Part shown: positions 22,639-28,722 of the stretch, piece by piece
How positions within the stretch are numbered: the first letter of the stretch is position 1
How the letters are laid out: every line of letters begins with the position of its first letter
Assembly (NCBI GenBank): GCA_023413275.1
Contig: JAEZPX010000046.1
Location: forward strand, 1-32,956
Direction: 5' to 3'
DNA: 32,956 nucleotides
Source: Bacillota bacterium
GTDB lineage: Bacteria > Bacillota > Clostridia > Lachnospirales > Anaerotignaceae
Translations under genes and position numbers: made by a program
The notes under the pieces: model-generated
The model's input: the letters and a program-made list of their open reading frames with translations, nothing else
The model's database searches: none
Told to the model about the DNA's origin: nothing

Positions 22639-23652
22639 ATGGAGATCCTTCAAAATACGTGGCTGTTCTTTCAAGACCAAGTGCTTGGAATGAAATGGCT
22701 CAACGCCCTAATCGGTAATCTGCTCTCGTTGTTCGGTCTTGATGTAACAGGACGAATTGGTGGCAGCGTTCAATTCTTTATCTATGATGTACTAAAAATC
22801 ACCGTACTGCTCTGCGTGCTGATTTTCATCATCTCGTACATTCAAAGCTACTTCCCGCCGGAACGAAGCAAGAAAATTATGAGCCGCTTTCACGGCGTGT
22901 GGGCAAATATCATGGCAGCACTGCTTGGCACGGTAACGCCTTTTTGCTCTTGCTCCTCCATACCTCTGTTCATTGGATTTACCAGTGCCGGACTGCCCCT
23001 TGGCGTGACTTTTTCCTTTCTGATTTCCTCACCCATGGTAGACCTCGGGTCGCTCGTTCTGCTCATGAGCATCTTTGGCACAAAGGTCGCTATCGTCTAT
23101 GTCGTTGTGGGCCTGGTTATCGCGGTCGTTGGCGGTACGCTGATTGAAAAACTTCACATGGAAAACTATGTGGAAGAATTCATTCGCTCGGCAAGCGGCG
23201 TAGATTTTGAATCGCCTGACTTAACCCGCAAAGAGCGTGTCATTTACGCCAAGGATCAGGTGGTGTCAACCTTCAAAAAAGTTCTGCCGTACATTCTGGT
23301 TGGCGTGGGCATCGGAGCTATCATCCACAACTGGATTCCTGAAAGCTGGATTGAGATGGTGCTTGGCAGCAATAATCCTTTTGGGGTAGTGCTGGCAACT
23401 CTGCTTGGCGTTCCCATGTACGCTGACATTTTCGGCACGATTCCGGTGGCCGAAGCGCTGCTCTACAAAGGCGCGCAGCTTGGTACGGTTCTCTCCTTTA
23501 TGATGGCAGTCACAACGCTTTCCCTGCCCTCCATCATCATGCTGCGCAAGGCGGTAAAGCCGAAGCTGTTGGGCACATTTATTGCCATCTGCACCATCGG
23601 CATTATCATTGTTGGCTATCTGTTTAATATTTTCCAGTATCTACTGGTTTAA
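22639..23652 (+). CDS. arsP: ArsP-like permease (DUF318/UPF0718)
   Basis: 337 residues from the ATG at 22639 (GAGAGG about 11 bases upstream), the full length of the family. About eight membrane helices are visible. The signature LGTVTPFCSCSSIPLFIGFTSAGLP has the conserved cysteines that bind trivalent organoarsenicals in ArsP. The second half repeats the pattern with GVPMYADIFGTIPVAEAL. It is placed second in the arsenic operon, so export of methylarsenite-type compounds is a good guess. Related YraQ permeases have unknown substrates. The hcp-linked permease at 12783-13975 is a split member of the same broad family. Confidence 0.82.
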   Translation: MEILQNTWLFFQDQVLGMKWLNALIGNLLSLFGLDVTGRIGGSVQFFIYDVLKITVLLCVLIFIISYIQSYFPPERSKKIMSRFHGVWANIMAALLGTVTPFCSCSSIPLFIGFTSAGLPLGVTFSFLISSPMVDLGSLVLLMSIFGTKVAIVYVVVGLVIAVVGGTLIEKLHMENYVEEFIRSASGVDFESPDLTRKERVIYAKDQVVSTFKKVLPYILVGVGIGAIIHNWIPESWIEMVLGSNNPFGVVLATLLGVPMYADIFGTIPVAEALLYKGAQLGTVLSFMMAVTTLSLPSIIMLRKAVKPKLLGTFIAICTIGIIIVGYLFNIFQYLLV

Positions 23653-23667
23653 TGGGAGGGAAAGAGA

Positions 23668-24441
23668 ATGGCTAAAAACTGGTATCCAGTCATCGATTAT
23701 CTTGCTTGCACTGAATGCGGAACCTGCGTGGATTTTTGCTCCCACAGTGTTTATAACAAAGCAAAAGCCCCGTCCCCTGTGGTGATGCAACCCGGAAACT
23801 GCATTGACCGTTGCCACGGCTGCGGCAACAAGTGTCCGGCAGGCGCCATCTCCTATGTAGGCGACGATACTGGCTGGACACCGCCAAACGGCGAATGCAG
23901 TGCAAAAAAAAGCGTAGATTGCTGCCGCGGCGGGGCTTGTGAGGAGGATTCCTCCAAGGCTGTGCTTGTGGAATATCTCTATCTTGATCTCAATACCTGT
24001 GACCGCTGTATCGGCGCCGATGCGGTACTGGAAGAAGTTTTGGGCAGTATCGCGCCCGCTCTGGAGGCTGCCGGATATACCATGCGGCTTCAAAAGGTAC
24101 AGATCGCCACAAAAGAACTGGCGGAGCACTACCGATTCCTTGCGTCGCCCACCATTCGTGTAAATGGGCAGGATATCTGCGGACCTGTTGCGGAAAACAC
24201 CTGCGGCTGCTATGGTGAAATCAGCGGAACCGATGTGACCTGTCGTACCTTTGCATACAAAGGTCAAGCCTATGAAGTACCGCCCAAAGCCATGCTGGCC
24301 GAAGGAATTCTAAGAGCTGTGCTCGGCATGGTGCAGCCCGTTTGTGACTGCGGCGAGTATTCACTTCCAGAAAATCTCAAAAACTTCTTTGAGGGAAAAG
24401 CTGTGAAGACCGGTTGCTGCCCTGAAGGTACTTGCGGATGA
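23668..24441 (+). CDS. Ferredoxin-DUF2703 fusion protein
   Basis: 257 residues. Residues ~10-60 carry two ferredoxin-type cysteine sets (CTECGTCVDFC and CHGCGNKCP). A cysteine-rich linker includes DCCRGGACEED. From ~residue 98 on, a thioredoxin-like DUF2703 domain has VEYLYLDLNTCDRCIGAD and the cis-proline loop LASPTIRVNGQDI, with more cysteines (NTCGCYG). The end is again cysteine-rich (CDCGEYS, GCCPEGTCG). GGGAGG lies upstream. DUF2703 genes commonly accompany ars operons. A redox or arsenic-thiol binding role is likely. The fusion to a ferredoxin suggests electron supply. Confidence 0.85.
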   Translation: MAKNWYPVIDYLACTECGTCVDFCSHSVYNKAKAPSPVVMQPGNCIDRCHGCGNKCPAGAISYVGDDTGWTPPNGECSAKKSVDCCRGGACEEDSSKAVLVEYLYLDLNTCDRCIGADAVLEEVLGSIAPALEAAGYTMRLQKVQIATKELAEHYRFLASPTIRVNGQDICGPVAENTCGCYGEISGTDVTCRTFAYKGQAYEVPPKAMLAEGILRAVLGMVQPVCDCGEYSLPENLKNFFEGKAVKTGCCPEGTCG

Positions 24442-24476
24442 GTAAACAAAGGATATAAAAACAGTTATTCCACTTT

Positions 24477-24743
24477 TGATTTTCGCCGTCATTGCCGAGA
24501 TTGACCTTTACGGTTTTGGGTATCCTTGCGGCCACGGCGGGCAGCCTTGTATGGAGTGTTTTGCTACTGCTGCTCTATTTCATTGGGCACGGCATTCTCG
24601 CCGTGATTGCGGAGCCTTCCATGGGCTTTGCCCAAAAGCTCTCCCAAAGCGAGAAGTATGGAAAAGCCAGCGCTATTTTGAAAATCGTCATGGGCGCGGT
24701 GATCCTGCTCATCGGTTTCTATTTGTTATATTCAGGTTTCTAA
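24477..24743 (+). pseudogene. CcdA-like thiol-disulfide transporter remnant
   Basis: About 84 codons read like the C-terminal end of a CcdA/DsbD transmembrane domain: LGILAATAGSLVWSVLLLLL, then YFIGHGILAVIAE and KIVMGAVILLIGFYLLYSGF. The N-terminal two thirds, with the proline-cysteine motif CcdA needs, are missing. A short piece before it (IPLLIFAVIA) is in another frame, so at least one frameshift or deletion has occurred. It lies between the DUF2703 and thioredoxin genes, where ars operons often carry a complete ccdA. The TTG at 24492 could start an 83-residue product, but no function is expected. Confidence 0.7.
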
Positions 24744-24768
24744 TCATGAATTTAAGGAGGTTTTTATT

Positions 24769-25212
24769 ATGGCATTGTTTGGTTTTGGTAAAAAGAAAAA
24801 TGCAGAGGAAGAATTGGTGCAGTGTGGTTGCGGGGAAATGTGCAAGCCCTCCGAAATTGCCGCAAAGAAAGCTGACGAAGAAGCAAAAGCAAAAAACTCC
24901 GGTTGCTGCTGTGGCGGTGACTGCAATACAGAAACGATTGCGGAAGCCGAAAAAGCAAAAGTGAGCGGTTCATCCGTCAAGGTGCTTGGCTCGGGCTGTG
25001 CAAAGTGCAATCAACTGGAAGCGGCTACCTTGGAAGCGCTCAAAGAGCTTGGCATGGATGCCACCATTGACCATGTGACAGACTTTACACAGATCGCTGC
25101 TTACGGTGTGATGACAACTCCTGCATTGGTTGTGGACGGCAAGGTCGTTTCCTTTGGAAAGGTTTTAAAAAAGGACGAGGTCGTTAAAATCCTGCAAAAA
25201 GTACGGGGGTAA
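24769..25212 (+). CDS. Thioredoxin-family protein with cysteine-rich N-terminal extension
   Basis: 147 residues. The C-terminal ~78 residues are a small thioredoxin fold of the 'redox-active disulfide protein 2' type: VKVLGSGCAKCNQLEAAT with the CxxC, and the cis-proline loop YGVMTTPALVVDGKV. The N-terminal ~60 residues are unusual, with QCGCGEMC and GCCCGGDC, two possible metal-binding clusters. TAAGGAGG is 8 bases before the ATG. It precedes acr3 by 4 bases and probably reduces ArsC or delivers arsenite to the pump. Confidence 0.88.
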   Translation: MALFGFGKKKNAEEELVQCGCGEMCKPSEIAAKKADEEAKAKNSGCCCGGDCNTETIAEAEKAKVSGSSVKVLGSGCAKCNQLEAATLEALKELGMDATIDHVTDFTQIAAYGVMTTPALVVDGKVVSFGKVLKKDEVVKILQKVRG

Positions 25213-25216
25213 ATTT

Positions 25217-26263
25217 ATGGCAAAGGAAAAATCACAAAGCATTGGCTTCTTTCAAAAATACCTGACCGTGTGGGTTGCTCTCTGTATGACGGCAGGTGTT
25301 TTAATTGGTAAACTTTTACCTGCCGTTCCTGCATTTTTAGGCCGTTTTGAGTATGCCAGAGTTTCTATTCCGGTCGCCATCCTCATTTGGGTGATGATTT
25401 ATCCCATGATGATGAAGGTGAATTTCCAGAGCGTCAAAAATGTGGGGAAAAACCCAAAGGGGTTATTCGTCACATGGGTGACAAACTGGCTCATCAAGCC
25501 GTTCACCATGTACGGTATCGCCGCGCTATTTTTCTATGTGGTTTTTAAGGGCTTGATTGCCCCTGACCTCGCCAAGGAGTATCTGGCGGGTGCAGTACTC
25601 TTGGGTGCGGCACCCTGCACAGCGATGGTGTTCGTCTGGAGCACGCTCACCAAAGGAAACCCTGCCTACACCGTAGTACAGGTAGCAACCAACGATTTGA
25701 TTATTCTGGTTGCCTTTGTGCCGATTGTGAAATTCCTACTGGGCGTTTCCAACGTGTCCGTGCCATGGGACACGCTGATTTTATCGGTCATTTTATTTGT
25801 AGTCATTCCGCTTGCGGGCGGTATTCTGACCCGTGTGCTGGTGACAAATCGCAAGGGCACAGAGTATTTTGAAAACACCTTTGTCCATAAATTTGATAAT
25901 GCCACCAGCATTGGTCTGCTGCTCACTTTGGTATTGCTGTTTTCCTTCCAAGGTGATGTGATTTTGAATAATCCGCTGCACATTCTACTCATTGCTGTGC
26001 CGCTTGTTTTGCAAACTTTCCTTATTTTCTTCATCGCTTATTTTGCTTGCAAATGGCTGAAGCTGCCCCATGATATTGCCGCCCCTGCGGGGATGATTGG
26101 CGCGTCCAACTTCTTTGAACTGTCGGTCGCTGTGGCGATTGCATTGTTTGGTACTACTTCACCGGCGGCTCTTGCCACCGTAGTTGGCGTGCTGACCGAG
26201 GTGCCGGTGATGCTGTTGCTTGTAAAAATCGCCAACAAAACGAAAGGATGGTTTCCAGTATGA
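25217..26263 (+). CDS. acr3: ACR3-family arsenite efflux pump
   Basis: 348 residues with ten membrane helices, the usual ACR3 length. The key cysteine is C134 in LLGAAPCTAMVFVWSTL, and the second family signature is APAGMIGASNFFELSVAVAI. It exports As(III) from the cytoplasm using the proton gradient. It lies between the thioredoxin gene (4 bases upstream) and arsC, which overlaps its stop codon by ATGA. Confidence 0.97.
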   Translation: MAKEKSQSIGFFQKYLTVWVALCMTAGVLIGKLLPAVPAFLGRFEYARVSIPVAILIWVMIYPMMMKVNFQSVKNVGKNPKGLFVTWVTNWLIKPFTMYGIAALFFYVVFKGLIAPDLAKEYLAGAVLLGAAPCTAMVFVWSTLTKGNPAYTVVQVATNDLIILVAFVPIVKFLLGVSNVSVPWDTLILSVILFVVIPLAGGILTRVLVTNRKGTEYFENTFVHKFDNATSIGLLLTLVLLFSFQGDVILNNPLHILLIAVPLVLQTFLIFFIAYFACKWLKLPHDIAAPAGMIGASNFFELSVAVAIALFGTTSPAALATVVGVLTEVPVMLLLVKIANKTKGWFPV

Positions 26264-26667
26264 GCAAACCTAAAGTAGCATTTATCTGCGTACACAACTC
26301 CTGCCGCAGCCAAATTGCCGAAGCACTGGGCAAGTACCTTGCGTCTGATGTCTTTGAAAGCTATTCTGCCGGAACGGAAGTAAAGCCGCAAATCAATCAG
26401 GATGCTGTGCGGCTGATGAAGCAGATTTATGGCATCGACATGGAGCGAACTCAGCGCAGTAAGCTGCTGGAGGAGATTCCCCCAGTGGATATCGTGGTGA
26501 CCATGGGCTGCAATGTGCAGTGTCCTTTTTTGCCCTGTATGCACAGGGAGGATTGGGGGTTAGATGACCCAACCGGCAAAAGCGATGTGGACTTTGAACG
26601 TACTATAAAAGCAATCCGCTCTAAAATTGAGAATTTGAGAGAGCGAATCGCTGACAACAAACTATAA
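26260..26667 (+). CDS. arsC: Arsenate reductase (thioredoxin-linked, low-molecular-weight phosphatase fold)
   Basis: 135 residues from the ATG at 26260, which overlaps the acr3 stop (ATGA). The active-site loop CVHNSCR (residues 10-16, C-x5-R) is at the end of the first strand. The redox cysteines are in TMGCNVQCPFLPC, and the catalytic aspartate is in LDDPTGKSD. It reduces As(V) to As(III) for export by Acr3, with electrons from thioredoxin; the thioredoxin-family protein encoded just upstream is the natural partner. A terminator hairpin follows at once. Confidence 0.96.
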   Translation: MSKPKVAFICVHNSCRSQIAEALGKYLASDVFESYSAGTEVKPQINQDAVRLMKQIYGIDMERTQRSKLLEEIPPVDIVVTMGCNVQCPFLPCMHREDWGLDDPTGKSDVDFERTIKAIRSKIENLRERIADNKL

Positions 26668-26669
26668 AG

Positions 26670-26762
26670 AACGAGGCTGGCGTTTGTCAGCCTCGTTTTC
26701 CTATTCTCCGTTACATCCCCAGTATCGTCCAGTCAATACTTGCATAAGGACAGTGGAAATTT
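26670..26762 (+). repeat. Intergenic repeat, copy H, with terminator hairpin
   Basis: The hairpin AACGAGGCTG / CAGCCTCGTT (26670-26679, 26688-26697) followed by TTTC terminates the ars operon. The core at 26711-26762 reads YASIDWTILGM-stop on the minus strand. A sequence CTGACAA at 26651 could pair with TTGTCAG at 26684 and compete with the terminator stem. Confidence 0.85.
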
Positions 26763-26840
26763 GCGGCAACATATGGTACGATAACTTTTAACAAGTATTT
26801 GAATTGCTAATTATTTATAATCTGTACAGTAATTAAAGGC

Positions 26841-26900
26841 ATCCGTAAACTCCTGCTGCAGCCAAATTACGGAGATTATCGGCAAGCACTTTATCTCATA
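26841..26900 (+). pseudogene. Decayed arsC fragment
   Basis: About 60 bases are clearly similar to the 5' end of arsC (26285-26345): AACTCCTGCTGCAGCCAAAT here, AACTCCTGCCGCAGCCAAAT there. The reading NSCCSQITEIIGKH matches NSCRSQIAEALGKY of ArsC, with the active-site arginine changed. No start or complete domain is present. It points to an earlier ars copy or to a rearrangement beside repeat H. Confidence 0.75.
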
Positions 26901-26963
26901 TGTGCAACTTATATCAGGTAATTGTCTGTGAGAATTGATATACTGGAGAAAGGAGTGAAGCAA

Positions 26964-27305
26964 ATGTCTGTTCAAACAATAGAAACAATGGCAAAGTGGG
27001 TAGAAAATAACATAACAGAAAGCCCAAGCCTGCAAGATATGTCATCATATGTTGGTTATTCACCGTATTACTGCTCTACAAAGTTTCGGGAGCACATGGG
27101 TATGACATATAAACAATTTCTTGCCCAATGTAAATTAAAAGCTGCTGCTAATGATCTTTGCATAACCAATGACAGAATAACCGATATTGCTTTTCGATAT
27201 GGGTACTCGTCATCTGAAGCGTTTGCAAGAGCTTTTTCACAAGCGTTTCAATGCTCGCCACGCCAATATCGGAAAACTTCCGGTGTTTCTCTTAGCTCAC
27301 CTTAG
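26964..27305 (+). CDS. AraC-family DNA-binding protein (HTH domain only)
   Basis: 113 residues from the ATG at 26964, with AAAGGAG 7-8 bases upstream. It is essentially the two-helix-turn-helix AraC domain: SLQDMSSYVGYSPYYCSTKFRE and RITDIAFRYGYSSSEAFARAF, ending SPRQYRKT. It lacks the effector domain usual in the Rob/GyrI-like branch. It could be a MarA/SoxS-type stand-alone regulator or a truncated longer protein. The next gene is the methionine aminopeptidase 49 bases downstream. No operator is obvious. Confidence 0.85.
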   Translation: MSVQTIETMAKWVENNITESPSLQDMSSYVGYSPYYCSTKFREHMGMTYKQFLAQCKLKAAANDLCITNDRITDIAFRYGYSSSEAFARAFSQAFQCSPRQYRKTSGVSLSSP

Positions 27306-27354
27306 TCTATAGGGCGTATTGCTCCCTCCGAATTTGTAAATGCGAGGAGATAAA

Positions 27355-28230
27355 ATGTCTGACAAGTTTGGAAGAAATGATCTCTGCTGGTGTGGCAGCG
27401 GTCGAAAATATAAGAAATGTCATGGCCCTATTGATGAGCAAATTGAAATCTACCGCTTAAAGGGATATGAAGTGCCTTATCGAAAATTGCTTAAAACAAA
27501 ACAACAGATTGAAGGTATTCGGGAAAGCAGCAAACGAAACATCGCTTTACTGGATTTCATTGCAAATTATGCGGTTGATGGAATCACCACGGAAGAGCTT
27601 GACCGGCTTATCTTCGAAAAAACCAAGGAACTGGGAGGCGTTCCAGCAACACTCAATTTTGACGGATACCCTAAGAGCGTGTGTATCTCAATTAATGATG
27701 TTGTATGTCATGGTATCCCCTCTGATCGTATATTCCTGCGAAACGGCGATATTGTAAATATTGATGTGTCTACAATTTATAACGGATTTTTTTCAGATTC
27801 TTCACGCATGTTTTGCATTGGTGCTGTTTCCGCTGAGAAACAAAAACTGGTTGATGTTGCGAAAGAGTGTGTGGAGCTGGGCATTGAACAGGTAAAACCG
27901 TGGGGATTTCTTGGTGATGTTGGGCAAGCTGTTCAAGACCATGCAAGGGAAAATGGATATTCTGTCGTTCGAGAAATCGGAGGCCACGGTATTGGTCTAC
28001 AATTTCATGAAGATCCTTGGGTCGGTTATGTGACAAAGCAAGGAACAGGAATGCTCTTAGTCCCAGGACTTGTTTTTACTGTAGAGCCTATGATAAATAT
28101 GGGAAAATCCAATATAGTAACAGATAAATGCGATAATTGGACTATTCGCACTGCTGATGGGAAGCCTTCTGCGCAATGGGAAAAACAGGTGTTAGTAACC
28201 GAAACTGGTTATGAGGTGTTGGCATATTAA
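27355..28230 (+). CDS. map: Methionine aminopeptidase type I with SEC-C zinc motif
   Basis: 291 residues from the ATG at 27355, with GAGGAG upstream. The N-terminal SEC-C motif is NDLCWCGSGRKYKKCHG. The catalytic domain has the metal ligands in IDVSTIYNGFFSDSSR (two aspartates), GGHGIGLQFHEDP (histidine), VFTVEPM and WEKQVLVTE (glutamates). It removes N-terminal methionine from new proteins. It is far from ribosomal genes and beside a regulator, so it is probably an extra, accessory copy. In clostridia such copies with the SEC-C extension are common. Confidence 0.94.
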   Translation: MSDKFGRNDLCWCGSGRKYKKCHGPIDEQIEIYRLKGYEVPYRKLLKTKQQIEGIRESSKRNIALLDFIANYAVDGITTEELDRLIFEKTKELGGVPATLNFDGYPKSVCISINDVVCHGIPSDRIFLRNGDIVNIDVSTIYNGFFSDSSRMFCIGAVSAEKQKLVDVAKECVELGIEQVKPWGFLGDVGQAVQDHARENGYSVVREIGGHGIGLQFHEDPWVGYVTKQGTGMLLVPGLVFTVEPMINMGKSNIVTDKCDNWTIRTADGKPSAQWEKQVLVTETGYEVLAY

Positions 28231-28279
28231 TGAACAGTTAGGAATAACCAGAATTTCTTATTATGAGCATAATGAGAAC

Positions 28280-28392
28280 CTAAATGAGCAGACCCAGCTC
28301 CTTGCAGAACTGGACCTACTCATTATTACTACATGCCAAGAATAGTCCAGACAATCCTTGCATAAAGACGGTGAACGGATTTTTGTTTTCAT
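28280..28392 (+). repeat. Intergenic repeat, copy I, with hairpin
   Basis: A bulged hairpin (AATGAG...CCAG / CTGG...CTCATT, about 28280-28325) lies after map. The core at 28329-28391 has the variant CCAGACAATCCTTGCATAA and the full tail GAACGGATTTTTGTTTTCAT. On the minus strand it reads YARIVWTILGM-stop. The strong promoter of the ATPase gene begins 35 bases later. Confidence 0.8.
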
Positions 28393-28426
28393 TTTAATTC
28401 TCCTTACATCTTCTATAATATTCTGG

Positions 28427-28455
28427 TTGACAATGATTGCAATCTTGCATATAAT
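28427..28455 (+). promoter_or_regulatory. Consensus promoter of the riboswitch-ATPase unit
   Basis: Perfect TTGACA (28427-28432) and TATAAT (28450-28455) with a 17-base spacer. The strength fits a gene controlled after initiation by the riboswitch. Transcription would start near 28462, giving a ~260-base leader before the ATPase start codon. Confidence 0.92.
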
Positions 28456-28504
28456 ATATAGAATCTCTTTGCACTGCATTACATTCAGCATGAATGCGAG
28501 ATCA

Positions 28505-28610
28505 ACAGTACAAACTGAGCAGGCGATGAACCTTTTTGTAAAGGTCATGGGGCCGGGCCGCCCAATGAGCGGCAACAGATTGCAATTTGAGCACATCTGT
28601 GGGACAGTAG
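28505..28610 (+). ncRNA. NiCo (czcD) riboswitch
   Basis: The aptamer matches the NiCo class closely. AACTGAGCAGGCGATGA is followed by a variable stem (AACC...GGTCAT), then GGGGCCGGGCCGC...GCGGCAACAGAT and ACATCTGTGGGACAGT. ACTG (28514-28517) closes with CAGT (28605-28608), and the conserved GCAGG, CCGGGC, GGCAACAGA and GGGACAG blocks are in the right order. The class binds Co2+, Ni2+ and, as later shown, Fe2+, and controls metal exporters. Here it precedes a P-type ATPase. Confidence 0.95.
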
Positions 28611-28637
28611 TATGTTCCATAGGTGTGCTATTTTTTA
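28591..28637 (+). terminator. Riboswitch expression-platform terminator
   Basis: GCACATCTGTGGGA (28591-28604) pairs with TCCATAGGTGTGC (28616-28628), followed by TATTTTTT. The left arm is also the last stem and junction of the aptamer, so the terminator and the metal-bound aptamer exclude each other. The expected logic is read-through when metal is bound. Confidence 0.9.
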
Positions 28638-28722
28638 TACCCTGATGGAACACATGACCCCGAAATGGAGTGCCATAGAGCTATCAAACGACTGCCGAAA
28701 GGCTAAAACGGAGGTAACTTTT

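Noticed and set aside
28233..28340. Short plus frame after map reading NEQLGITRISYYEHNENLN
   Set aside because: No start codon or ribosome binding site, and part of it forms the hairpin of repeat copy I. It might be a gene scrap, but I cannot match it to a family.
28261..28653. Open frames on both strands of the ATPase leader
   Set aside because: The region is the repeat, a consensus promoter and the NiCo riboswitch; the frames are chance readings of structured RNA.
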